A program made the position numbers and the translations under genes. Positions 1 through 8,400 of a stretch of DNA of 19,290 nt are shown piece by piece. The stretch is from positions 1 through 19,290 of the forward strand of contig JAGZCC010000040.1 in the NCBI GenBank assembly GCA_018369555.1. The letters are read 5' to 3'. Numbering within the stretch: the stretch's first letter is position 1; the number at the start of each line of letters is the position of its first letter. The notes below the pieces were generated by a model, which saw nothing but the letters and a program-made list of their open reading frames with translations, made no database searches and was not told the DNA's origin. The stretch comes from Thomasclavelia spiroformis. GTDB lineage: Bacteria > Bacillota_I > Bacilli_A > Erysipelotrichales > Coprobacillaceae.

Positions 1-585
1 AAAATGATAGCAATAACATTAGATGACGGACCCCATAAAAGCAATACATTAAGAACAGTAGAACTGTTTGAAAAATATAACGGAAGAGCAACTTTTTTAA
101 TGCTAGGGAAGAATGTAAAACAGTATCCAGAAATAGTAAAAACAGTATATGAACATGGATTTGAAATAGGGAGTCATTCATGGGATCATCCGGATTTAAG
201 GAAACTGGATGCAAACGGAACAGAAAAACAGATAGTGGATACACAAAATGAGATATTCAAAATAACAGGATATGAACCAGAAATCATCCGACCACCATAT
301 GGAGCAGTGAATGAAACAGCAAAACAGGTAATAGCAAATAACGGAATGAAGATAGCACTATGGAATTTAGATACAGAAGACTGGAAAGTAAAAAATGCAA
401 GTAAAATAAAAGAGACAATAGTAAACAAAGCCTTTGATGGAGCAGTAATATTGATTCATGATATTCATACATTTACAATAGATGGACTAGAGATGGCATT
501 GGAAGAATTAGATAGAAATGGCTACCAGTTTGTAACACTAGAAACGTTAAGTCAGTATAAAGAATTGAAGAATGTTATACGTTAA
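1..585 (+). CDS. Polysaccharide deacetylase, NodB domain (5' end probably cut by the window)
   Basis: Carbohydrate esterase 4 fold enzyme that removes N- or O-acetyl groups from a polysaccharide, most likely peptidoglycan GlcNAc/MurNAc at the cell surface. From the ATG at position 4, 193 residues are visible and contain the full motif set. These are TLDDGP (D7 base, D8 metal ligand), HSWDHP (H58 and H62 metal ligands), RPPYGA (96-101), DTEDW (123-127) and LIHD (150-153, with H152 as the catalytic acid). The reading frame is open to the left edge, the codon before the ATG is Lys, and NodB domains usually read K-x-I-A-L-T-F-D-D-G-P. The ATG at 4 is therefore probably internal, and a signal or membrane segment plus linker would lie outside the window. 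The exact substrate cannot be told from the domain. It converges on the S41 protease gene, with a shared terminator between them. Confidence 0.9.
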   Translation, partial: KMIAITLDDGPHKSNTLRTVELFEKYNGRATFLMLGKNVKQYPEIVKTVYEHGFEIGSHSWDHPDLRKLDANGTEKQIVDTQNEIFKITGYEPEIIRPPYGAVNETAKQVIANNGMKIALWNLDTEDWKVKNASKIKETIVNKAFDGAVILIHDIHTFTIDGLEMALEELDRNGYQFVTLETLSQYKELKNVIR

Positions 586-589
586 AAAT

Positions 590-624
590 AAAACCAGCTT
601 CAACATATAGTTTTAGCTGGTTTT
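590..624. terminator. Bidirectional Rho-independent terminator between convergent genes
   Basis: A perfect 10-bp stem (590-599 with 615-624, AAAACCAGCT / AGCTGGTTTT) encloses a 15-nt loop. On the plus strand it is followed by GCTTTTATATTT. On the minus strand the stem ends in TTTT and runs on into ATTTTTAA. It sits 4 nt after the deacetylase stop and 10 nt past the S41 protease stop, so it can end both transcripts. Confidence 0.85.
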
Positions 625-634
625 GCTTTTATAT

Positions 635-2083
635 TTAATTCATAATTTCAATTAATTTTTTATATTGATAATCATTAGCCGGTTCATCAATAAAAATAAG
701 TAATTTACTTAATAAAATATCTTTATCATGATCTTGATAAATTCCATCAACTGTTAAATTATTGGCACTTTCAAATTGCTTTAAGGCAACAACAGTTTCA
801 TTTGAAAAATAACCATCCTCTCTTTTACAATCATAACCTAATATCTTTAATCCTTTTTGTAGTGATTTAACATTACTATCGACACAATCAAAGCTTAAAT
901 TATTTTCAATTACTCTAGTTGAAATTTCACTAATATCAGTATTTTCAACTAAATAATCAGGCGTTAATCCCTCACCATTAATCCATTTACCACTAGGTAA
1001 CATCCAACGAGCATAAGTATATTTTAATACAGAACCATCACTTAATTGCTTCTGTGTTTGAGCAGTTCCTTTTCCATAAGTCTGGCTTCCTACTAATTTA
1101 AAATTACATAGTTCCTGTAGTGCCCCAGCAACAACTTCTGAAGCAGAAGCAGTCTGTCCATCAACTAAAATATAACTATTAGGAAAATTATATTTTGGTC
1201 CATCAGATGCCTTAGCTTTTTGAGCAGCACCTTTTTTTTCTTTCATCTGATACATTGTTTGACCTTTATCAACAAACAAATTTAATACATCATTAGCAGC
1301 CACTAAATAGCCCCCACCATTACCGCGTAAATCAAAAACAATATTATTAATTTTTGCATCAACAAATTGTTCCAAATAATTTTCTACTTCTTCACCGGTT
1401 GATGACCCAAATGTCGTAATTTCAATATAACCAAATTTTTTTCCATTTTCTTCTCTTATTTCACCATTTACTGCCGTTTCTACATTACCTCTTTTTACAT
1501 CAGCAACAAAATTTTCATTATTTCGATATCCAGATAATTTAACTATTGTTCCTGCTTCACCACGAACTAGTTTTTTTACTTCTTCGCTATCTTTACCTAT
1601 AATATCAGTATTATCAACTTTATTAATAATGTCACCTACTTTAATATTGCTGGCACTGGCCGGACTGTTTGGATAAACTTCAGTAACAAGAATCCCACTA
1701 TTTAAACTTATAAACCCAATCCCTATACCATCAAAATTACCATCTACACTTTGATTAAATGCTAATGATTCCTCAAAGGTAAAGTATGATGAATGAATAT
1801 CCCCTAAGGAACTTACTAAAGCAGCAATTGAGTTACCTTCAATATTAACTTTTGTATCATTTGGATTATACCAGTCATTTTTTAAGATATGATACGCTTC
1901 ATCTAAAATGGTAGTATCACCACTACTTTTTATTATATTATTATTTTGATTATTGATTATATAGCCAAAGATAAAGCCAATTCCTAAACAAATAATCATT
2001 GAAACGATGAAAAGAATTTCTTTTATTCGTCTTTTTTTTATTACCTTTTTTGGTTGTGGCTTTGATTCTATATTTTTTTCCAT
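635..2083 (-). CDS. S41 carboxyl-terminal processing protease (CtpA/CtpB type) with peptidoglycan-binding tail
   Basis: Membrane-anchored serine protease of 482 residues that cleaves protein C-termini outside the membrane. The start is placed at the ATG at 2083, which follows GGGGTGA at good spacing; an in-frame ATG at 2113 would add ten residues and lacks such a site. Visible parts are a basic N-terminus, a transmembrane helix (about 22-42) and a PDZ domain (about 112-200, GIGIGF start). The S41 core has Ser313 in TASASE, Lys338 in TYGKGT and Gln342. The 25-residue Ser-Lys and 4-residue Lys-Gln spacings match the CtpB Ser-Lys-Gln triad. A PG_binding_1 domain (about 404-462) can hold it on the wall. 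The layout is that of Bacillus CtpA/CtpB, which act in wall turnover or sporulation signalling; the substrate here is unknown. It lies 59 nt after the amidase stop and is probably co-transcribed, with a possible extra weak extended -10 (TGCTAGAAT) in the gap. Confidence 0.93.
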   Translation of the reverse strand: MEKNIESKPQPKKVIKKRRIKEILFIVSMIICLGIGFIFGYIINNQNNNIIKSSGDTTILDEAYHILKNDWYNPNDTKVNIEGNSIAALVSSLGDIHSSYFTFEESLAFNQSVDGNFDGIGIGFISLNSGILVTEVYPNSPASASNIKVGDIINKVDNTDIIGKDSEEVKKLVRGEAGTIVKLSGYRNNENFVADVKRGNVETAVNGEIREENGKKFGYIEITTFGSSTGEEVENYLEQFVDAKINNIVFDLRGNGGGYLVAANDVLNLFVDKGQTMYQMKEKKGAAQKAKASDGPKYNFPNSYILVDGQTASASEVVAGALQELCNFKLVGSQTYGKGTAQTQKQLSDGSVLKYTYARWMLPSGKWINGEGLTPDYLVENTDISEISTRVIENNLSFDCVDSNVKSLQKGLKILGYDCKREDGYFSNETVVALKQFESANNLTVDGIYQDHDKDILLSKLLIFIDEPANDYQYKKLIEIMN

Positions 2084-2142
2084 GTTTTCACCCCACTTTA
2101 TATATTCTAGCATATAATTTTAAGATTACATAGAAAAATTTA

Positions 2143-2976
2143 TCATTCCATATAAGCATTGATTCCTTTTACTATTCCATCAACAATTTTATCTTGATAA
2201 CTACTCTCACTTAATAATTTATCTTCTTCATAATTAGATAAAAAACCCATTTCTACAATTGTTACTGGTACTGTGCACCAATTAATTCCACTCATTGTAT
2301 CGCTAATCATCACGCCACGATTTCTACTCCCCGTCTGGCTACAAATATTATCTACAATACATTTCGATAAATTATAAGATGCCTTAGCAATTTGGCTACA
2401 ATAAGGATTATTTAAAGATGGTGCCATTGTTAATGTTCCACTAACACTACTAGAATCAGCACTATTACAATGTAATCTGATAAAAGCAGCGCAATTACTA
2501 TCGTTAGCAATCATCGCTCTTTCACGATTAGAAATATTAACATCTTGATTAGTTCGGATCATTTTTACCTGATATCCTGATGTTTCTAATTTTTGTTGTA
2601 ATTTTATTGCAACTTCTAAATTAATCACAGATTCTAACTTACCAGTACCAACCCCTGTTGCACCTGTAGTTACTTTTGCTTTTGTTTTGCTAGCTCCAGG
2701 TCCAATTGGTTCTTGTTCACTATTTCCATGAGCCTGATGTCCCGCATCAATTACAATTAAATGATTATTTTTAATTACCGGTAAATCCTGTTCTTGATTA
2801 ATTGGTTCTTGTGGTTCTTTGATTGTTTCAGGTAACTTTATCTCTCTTTGATTAGTTATATATGCTATTTCTTGTTGCTTTAAAACCTTTGTTTTAATTA
2901 TATCTTTTTGTTGCACTTGATTGACACATCCTGTAACTAATAGACTTATAAATAATAATTTTATTATATTTTTCAT
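2143..2976 (-). CDS. N-acetylmuramoyl-L-alanine amidase (Amidase_3), lipoprotein
   Basis: Zinc amidase of 277 residues that cuts the bond between MurNAc and the stem peptide of peptidoglycan. The N-terminus MKNIIKLLFISLLVTGC is a lipoprotein signal with lipobox LVTGC (Cys17 is the lipidated residue), so the enzyme should sit on the outer face of the membrane. A charged Pro/Gln/Glu-rich linker (about 18-70) leads to the Amidase_3 domain. Zinc ligands are His80 (IDAGH), Glu115 (KLES) and His169 (RLHCN); catalytic Glu242 lies in VEMGF. The segment at 84-112 between the first two ligands is long and Gly/Thr/Lys-rich. The start is supported by AAGGGGA upstream of the ATG. It precedes the S41 protease gene on the same strand, and the ldh terminator lies upstream. 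Together with the S41 protease and the NodB deacetylase it makes a wall-remodelling neighbourhood. Family call is firm; the cellular role (separation, sporulation, germination) is open. Confidence 0.94.
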   Translation of the reverse strand: MKNIIKLLFISLLVTGCVNQVQQKDIIKTKVLKQQEIAYITNQREIKLPETIKEPQEPINQEQDLPVIKNNHLIVIDAGHQAHGNSEQEPIGPGASKTKAKVTTGATGVGTGKLESVINLEVAIKLQQKLETSGYQVKMIRTNQDVNISNRERAMIANDSNCAAFIRLHCNSADSSSVSGTLTMAPSLNNPYCSQIAKASYNLSKCIVDNICSQTGSRNRGVMISDTMSGINWCTVPVTIVEMGFLSNYEEDKLLSESSYQDKIVDGIVKGINAYME

Positions 2977-3040
2977 ACTCTTCCCCTTTTAACTATTACA
3001 TATAATTTAACACGATTTTATTAGTTTTTAAATACTATAC

Positions 3041-3070
3041 AAAAAATGTCTAGATAAATTACCTAGACAT
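3041..3070 (-). terminator. Terminator after L-lactate dehydrogenase
   Basis: Perfect 8-bp stem (3046-3053 with 3063-3070, ATGTCTAG / CTAGACAT) with a 9-nt loop. On the minus strand it is followed by a run of six T (3040s). It begins 16 nt past the ldh stop codon and isolates ldh from the amidase gene. Confidence 0.8.
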
Positions 3071-3086
3071 AATTTTTGTAAAATTA

Positions 3087-4052
3087 TTAACTATTAATAA
3101 TTGCATTTAATTCATTATCAATCATTTCTCTTAATGTTTCACAACTCTTATCAAATTTACTTTGATCAACATCATTTAAATGTAATGTCATGATTTTAGA
3201 AACACCATTTCGATTAATTATTGCAGGTACCCCAATATATAAGCCTTCTTGCTTATACTCTCCTTGTTGATAAGCAGAAACAGTCAAAACCGCATTTTCA
3301 TTACTTAAAATAGCTGTAATTAAACGATTTAAAGATAATCCAATTCCATAATAAGTAGCATTTTTTCTTTTAATAATTTCATATGCTGCTTGTTGTACTT
3401 CCTTATATATATTATGCATTTCATTCATATCAATACCCATTTCAACAACATATTCCATCATACTCTTGCAACCAATATAAGTGTTCATCCATGGAACGAA
3501 TGAAGAATCACCATGCTCACCTAAAATATAAGCATGAATATTTGTTGAAGCAATATTTAAATGTTCACTCAATAAATATCTTAATCTTGCTGTATCCAAA
3601 ATAGTACCACTTCCAATTACCCTATTAGTAGGTAAACCTGATACTTTTTGCACTACATAACTCATTAGATCAACTGGGTTACTTGCAACAATAATAATTC
3701 CATCAAAACCAGTATCCATAATTGATCGTGTAATAGATTTCATAATTTTAGCATTGATGCTTGCTAACTCTAATCTTGTTTGACCTGGTTTTTGAGCTGC
3801 ACCGGCAGTAATTACTACTATATCAGCATCTTTACAATCACTATAATCACTAGCTTTTACTTTTAAACTACTTTTACTATATGGAAGCCCATGGCTAATA
3901 TCCATTGCTTCTCCAACTGCTTTTTCTTGATCGATATCAATCAATACTAACTCATCTATTCCTCCTGTATTTAATACAGAATAAGCCATTGACATTCCTA
4001 CCAAGCCTGTTCCAACTAATACAACTTTCTTTAAATCATCATTTCTTTCCAT
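3087..4052 (-). CDS. ldh: L-lactate dehydrogenase, FBP-activated type
   Basis: Reduces pyruvate to L-lactate with NADH in the cytoplasm, re-oxidising NADH in fermentation. The 321 residues match family length. The NAD-binding GTGLVG motif is at 14-19, with acidic Asp39 for the ribose. Gln87 in AAQKPGQTR sits where lactate enzymes have Gln102 and malate enzymes have Arg, and Arg93 is the mobile-loop arginine. Asp153 and Arg156 (LDTARLR) and His180 (GEHGDS) are the catalytic and substrate residues, equal to Asp168, Arg171 and His195 in standard numbering. Arg158 and His173 equal Arg173 and His188, the fructose-1,6-bisphosphate-binding pair of bacterial allosteric enzymes, so FBP activation is likely (inference). 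A strong AGGAGGG lies 6 nt before the ATG. The gene is a single unit with its own candidate promoter and terminator. Confidence 0.96.
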   Translation of the reverse strand: MERNDDLKKVVLVGTGLVGMSMAYSVLNTGGIDELVLIDIDQEKAVGEAMDISHGLPYSKSSLKVKASDYSDCKDADIVVITAGAAQKPGQTRLELASINAKIMKSITRSIMDTGFDGIIIVASNPVDLMSYVVQKVSGLPTNRVIGSGTILDTARLRYLLSEHLNIASTNIHAYILGEHGDSSFVPWMNTYIGCKSMMEYVVEMGIDMNEMHNIYKEVQQAAYEIIKRKNATYYGIGLSLNRLITAILSNENAVLTVSAYQQGEYKQEGLYIGVPAIINRNGVSKIMTLHLNDVDQSKFDKSCETLREMIDNELNAIINS

Positions 4053-4073
4053 GTGATTCCCTCCTATATTTAA

Positions 4074-4102
4074 ATAATAATAATAATTATTATTTTTGTC
4101 AT
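4074..4102 (-). promoter_or_regulatory. Candidate promoter for ldh
   Basis: Minus-strand ATGACA (4097-4102), 17 bp, TATTAT (4074-4079): five of six matches at each hexamer. Transcription would begin near 4067 and give a very short leader that starts at the AGGAGGG site (4059-4065). The stretch is a low-complexity AAT/ATT run, so a chance match is possible. Confidence 0.35.
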
Positions 4103-4151
4103 CTAATATGCTCTATAATTTATTATCACCAAAATAAAAATAAACATACTA

Positions 4152-4973
4152 CTAAAATCCCAAAATTGAAATTATATAACCAGCGGCTAAAGCAACTAAA
4201 TATGAAATAATTAATATTTTAAAGGAAATTTTTTTATTATCATTATATTTTAATAATGCTAATGTTCCTACCCCAGCACTTGTAGTTAAACCTGTAAATA
4301 ATGCTCCAAAACTTAAACCACCACTTACATATAATTGCGTTAAGACTACCGAACCTGCACAATTAGGAATAAAACCTATTAATCCAGCAATAATAGGCTG
4401 AAATTGCATATTTGTTTTCAACAACGTACTTAAATTTTCCTCACCTATATATGTAATTAGGACAGTAAAAACTATATTTGTTAATAAAATAAAGATAAAA
4501 ATATTAAATGTATGTTTTAAAGCTGGTACAACTATTCCATCTTGACAACCACAGTCACATGGCGCAATTTGCAAATATTCATAATCATCTCTATTTCTAT
4601 GTTCAAAATAATCAACTATTAATCCTACTAATGTTCCTAATACTATTTTACCAATAATTAATATTACTAGCACTTTCCATAAATTAGGATGAATTGCTAA
4701 AATTGCTAAGGCCTCATCACTTGTAGCAATGAATATAGCCAGTAAAGTTCCAGTTGTAAGATATTTCATTGAATATAATTTTGCTGCAACAACAGAAAAA
4801 CCACATTGTGGAATACAACCTACAATCGATCCAATAAATGGGCCTATTTTATCATATTTTAAGATTTTATTAGTTATATCTTTATTTGATAGATACTCAA
4901 CTAATAAACAGGCAATAAATAATATTGGTAATGTTATTAATGATTCTTCAATCGGTTCAATTAATATTTCCAT
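4152..4973 (-). CDS. Putative multi-helix heavy-metal exporter (ArsP_2-like permease)
   Basis: Integral membrane protein of 273 residues with about eight to ten hydrophobic segments (roughly 12-27, 45-66, 71-95, 101-122, 153-178, 192-213, 217-241, 251-271). Two halves look like an internal duplication: GSIVGCIPQCGFS (48-60) with the following helix, and GLIGFIPNCAGS (197-208) with its following helix, each bearing a Pro/Cys motif inside a predicted helix. The loop between halves is hydrophilic and contains three spaced cysteines, Cys139, Cys141 and Cys143 (PCDCGC), a plausible metal site. The pattern fits the family annotated as putative 10TM heavy-metal exporter / arsenic efflux protein; the metal and direction are unproven and a manganese role is also possible. 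The start is backed by GGGGTG upstream. There is no clear terminator before ldh, so some readthrough is possible. Confidence 0.7.
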   Translation of the reverse strand: MEILIEPIEESLITLPILFIACLLVEYLSNKDITNKILKYDKIGPFIGSIVGCIPQCGFSVVAAKLYSMKYLTTGTLLAIFIATSDEALAILAIHPNLWKVLVILIIGKIVLGTLVGLIVDYFEHRNRDDYEYLQIAPCDCGCQDGIVVPALKHTFNIFIFILLTNIVFTVLITYIGEENLSTLLKTNMQFQPIIAGLIGFIPNCAGSVVLTQLYVSGGLSFGALFTGLTTSAGVGTLALLKYNDNKKISFKILIISYLVALAAGYIISILGF

Positions 4974-5004
4974 TTCTGCACCCCAATTCTATAAATTAAA
5001 TCAT

Positions 5005-5032
5005 ATAATATCATAATATTAAATATTTGCAA
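5005..5032 (-). promoter_or_regulatory. Candidate promoter for the metal-exporter-like gene
   Basis: Minus-strand TTGCAA (5027-5032), 16 bp, TATTAT (5005-5010). It lies about 30 bp before the ATG at 4973 and just after the terminator of the preceding small gene. An alternative perfect TATAAT further upstream lacks a good -35. AT-rich context keeps confidence low. Confidence 0.35.
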
Positions 5033-5065
5033 TTATTATACTTTTATATCAAAACAATAAAAAAA

Positions 5066-5088
5066 GATGATTTACTTAATAAATCATC
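5066..5088 (-). terminator. Terminator after the small membrane protein gene
   Basis: Perfect 9-bp stem (5066-5074 with 5080-5088, GATGATTTA / TAAATCATC) with a 5-nt loop. On the minus strand it is followed by seven T (5059-5065). It starts 10 nt past the stop codon at 5098. Confidence 0.85.
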
Positions 5089-5097
5089 AAATTCTAT

Positions 5098-5337
5098 CTA
5101 TTTATCTAATTTATTTAAAATTAAACCAATTCCTAAAAAGATAAATGTAAAAGCAAGAAAACCACCAGAAGTAGCTAACAATGTTTGAGCAACCACTACC
5201 CATTGTTCTAGTAATGATACTCCAGCTTGTTGTGCTGAACTAGCTAAGTTTATCCAACCATATGCAGTTACAAATATAGTTATGATTAAAAATAAAACAG
5301 ATAATACATAAAATAATATAGCTGATTTCTTTTTCAT
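5098..5337 (-). CDS. Small two-helix membrane protein, function unknown
   Basis: A 79-residue protein starting MKKKSAILFY. The ATG at 5337 is chosen because GGAG (5346-5349) lies 8 nt ahead of it; the longer frame would start at a GTG that overlaps this ribosome binding site. Two hydrophobic helices are visible (about 6-27 and 50-74), separated by a short loop with polar Ser/Gln/Glu residues (about 28-46) and ending in KLDK, so both ends are probably cytoplasmic. I recognise no family motif. It has its own terminator and a candidate promoter, so it is an independent transcription unit between the giant GH31 gene and the exporter-like gene. Coding potential is supported by the binding site, the terminator 10 nt after the stop and the clean membrane topology. 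Confidence 0.8.
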   Translation of the reverse strand: MKKKSAILFYVLSVLFLIITIFVTAYGWINLASSAQQAGVSLLEQWVVVAQTLLATSGGFLAFTFIFLGIGLILNKLDK

Positions 5338-5359
5338 ATTAAACACTCCATTCCAAAAT

Positions 5360-5388
5360 ATTTTATCATAAATAAAAGATAAAGTAAA
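5360..5388 (-). promoter_or_regulatory. Candidate promoter for the small membrane protein
   Basis: Minus-strand TTTACT (5383-5388), 17 bp, TAAAAT (5360-5365), with predicted start near 5353, giving a leader of about 16 nt to the ATG at 5337. It overlaps the arm of the GH31 terminator. Confidence 0.35.
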
Positions 5389-5423
5389 AGAGGAATTATC
5401 TCCATAGATCCAATTCCCCTTTT
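5386..5423. terminator. Terminator downstream of the GH31 gene
   Basis: A 12-bp stem (5386-5397 with 5412-5423, AAAAGGGGAATT / AATTCCTCTTTT as read on the minus strand) has one G-U pair and a 14-nt loop. The minus-strand side ends in TTTTACTTT. It lies 42 nt past the GH31 stop codon. Its T-run is better in the plus direction, so it may also block antisense transcription. Confidence 0.65.
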
Positions 5424-5465
5424 TACTAAATAAAATCTATTTCTTTAAAATATTGATTATTTTAA

Positions 5466-8400
5466 TTATTTAGATTTTTTTCTTCTTTTTGCACCGAACA
5501 TTGCAATAGATGCTAATGCTAAACCAGCAATTGATGATAACATACTTGTTGAATCACCTGTTGCAATAGCAGTCTTATCACCAGCATTTACTTTATCACC
5601 AGAAGCAACATTATTGTCTGCACTAACTGGTACTAAAGCATCAATGCTTGCTTGTAATCCTTCTACAGCAGCTTTAACTGCAGCTTCATCAGCACTTTCA
5701 TTTGCTAATGTTGATTGAGCAACTAATAATGCAGAACGTAAGTTTGCATAAGAATCAGCTGTATAATTAGCAGCTTCAAAGCTTTGTGCTTTATTAATTA
5801 AATCTTCTAATAAATCTTTATTTGGAATTAATCTCAATTCTAGATATGCTCTTACTAATGCTTCATAAGCAGCATTTACTTCATCTTGGGTTGCATCTTT
5901 ATTTGCAAGCACTTCATTAGCTTTTGCCATTGGATCAGCAAGTTTTGCCCATGATGCTTCTGTATATAATTTTTCATCTAATCCATTAACTTTATCTACC
6001 ATGGCTTGTAATGCTGTCTTATCAGCAACAACAACTAATTGTGCATATCCATCTTTTAAGTTATTTAATGCTTCTTTTACTTCATATTCTAAGGCATTTT
6101 CATCATCTCTAACAGCGATTGCTGCATCTAATGCACCTTTAAATACTTCCCATGAAGCTGTAGTATAATTATTTTCTTCAAGTTTACTATATTCTTCAAC
6201 TAATTTTATTAATTCTGTTTTGTCACCTTTTACAAAGTCTACCATTTGAATAGCTGTTGCAAGGCGGAAGAATGAAGCATCAACTGTAGCTTGATCAGCA
6301 TTTGAGTCAGCTAAAATTCCTTCAGCTTCTGCAAGTGCAGCATTAAATTCTGCCACTACCGCAGGAATAACATTGTTTAATGCTCCTTGTTCTTTAAGTG
6401 CATTTGCAGTAGTTACTGCAGCTTCTAATGCAGCTTTATTTACTGTTTCTACTTCTCCACTTTCAGTAGTTCCATAGAAGTTTAATTCAGCGATAGATGC
6501 ATATGCATTATTTCTATCACCTAATGATTCGATTGCAATAAATCTTACATATTGAGCTTTTGTTGTATCAAATTTAATTTCTTTTTCTTCACCAGGGTTA
6601 TCTAATGAATTACCATCATGTGGTAAATATCCTTCTACAACTGGTGTAAATGTAGTTCCATCAGTACTTACTTCAATACGATAATGTGTAATATGTCCAT
6701 TACGATTATTTTGACGTGGTAACATATTAACTTGTTCTAAGTCATAAACAGCACCTAAATCAATAGTTACATATTGTGGTAATTTATAACTTGAACTGTA
6801 ATTTGAATGCCAAATTGTATCTGTTTTACCATCAATTGTATAACTTGCATCTTCTTTTTCATAAGCAGACATACTTGATTCATCATAGCGTTTTAATGTA
6901 TTTTGAGGAATTAAGTTTTGACTAGATGGTTGATCAGTATTAGAACCTTTGAATTCTAATTCTTTCATTGCATTAACAATGTCAATTGTAATTTTATCAA
7001 CTGCATCTTGAGTTGCATCATCAGAAGCAATTAATTCTTTTGCTTCATTAACTAATTCTTCTACTTTAGCATAACTTTCAACTGTATATAAGTTTTCATA
7101 TAAATCTTCAAACTTATCAATTTCTCCTTGTAATACAGATGAATCTACCCCTTGAGTTACTGTAAATTCTTTAGTAGCAGTAAATTGTCCATCTTTAGAT
7201 GTTGCAGTTAAAGTTACTGTTCCTTCTTTAATACCTTGAACTGCATAAATATATTTATCTTCCATTGGAATTTTAATTACTTTAGCAATATTTTCATCAC
7301 TACTTGTAATTTCATAGAATGGGTTAGTTGCATTATTTGGTGTTACAACAGCAGATACTTCAGCAATCGCACCTGTGTATACACTATCAGCACTATCTTT
7401 AGTGAATTCAATACCTGTAGCTTTTACTGCACTATCAGTTTCAAATTCAATTTCACGTAATGATAACATACGGTTTGTTTCACTACCAGTTTGAGTTCCA
7501 GTAGCTGTACCAGTACTTGTTAATGGTGTAATTACTACACGATCAATATTTGTTGCTTCTGCAGGAACTGTAAATTCAAATACATCTTGACCTTTATCAA
7601 TAGTTCCTAAGTCATATGCAGTATCTCCAGCATAAGCAGTTGCTTTAATGCTTGTTACATGACCATTACTCTTTTCTCTGTTATAGACTTTAATAGTTTT
7701 TAATGGTTCTGCTTTATTAAATGTAAAGTTCATATCTGTAGGAAGTTTTACTTCTTCAGCAATATCTTTTTCTGGGAAATACCATTTAAATTCTGCCATA
7801 TCACCTGAAGTTTTTCCATCAAATAAGATTTCTTTCCAATTAGATTGTTGCCATAATTCGCTACCAGTCATACCTTGTTTTTTATCATTATCAAATGTAA
7901 TAGATTTGATATCATTTAATCCTAAAACATTTTTTGTTTCTGGAGCTGTTGGTTCTTGAGTAATATCAATTAACGCATCAGCTTTAGATAGATCTTGACC
8001 AACTACAATTGCTTGTGTAGCTTTTGTATCCCATGTAAAGTCTTCGTTAGCTCTAATTGTAACTTTAGCTAAGCTTCCTGTTCCATTTAATAATTCTTGA
8101 TTACCTACGTTAGTAAAGCATACATAGTTATCAACTGAACCATCATTGTGGAATCTAGTTTTTGAGAAGTTTCTCATAAATACTGTTGATAATGAAGCAC
8201 TACCAAAATTAGTTACTTCAAATAAATCAGTATCAACTGGCATTTCAACGCTAAATGCATTAACGTTCTTTAATCCAATTCCATAGTAATTTAATGTTAC
8301 TTCATCACCAGCTTTAATATCAGTTTTTGAAGGAATAATTTCAATCTTACCTTCTACTCCTTGTTTAGCATTAGTGATTTTTTCACCTAACATACTAGCT

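Noticed and set aside
2084..2113. Upstream ATG adding ten residues to the S41 protease
   Set aside because: The inner ATG at 2083 has GGGGTGA at proper spacing, and the longer start would place that site inside the coding region.
3905..4210. 101-residue plus-strand frame across the ldh start
   Set aside because: Leu/Asn/His-rich low-complexity translation antisense to ldh and the exporter gene, with no ribosome binding site.
5466..6450. Repeated tail sequences as a possible CRISPR or tandem DNA repeat
   Set aside because: The repeats are diverged 65-70 residue FIVAR protein modules in frame, not short identical DNA repeats with spacers.
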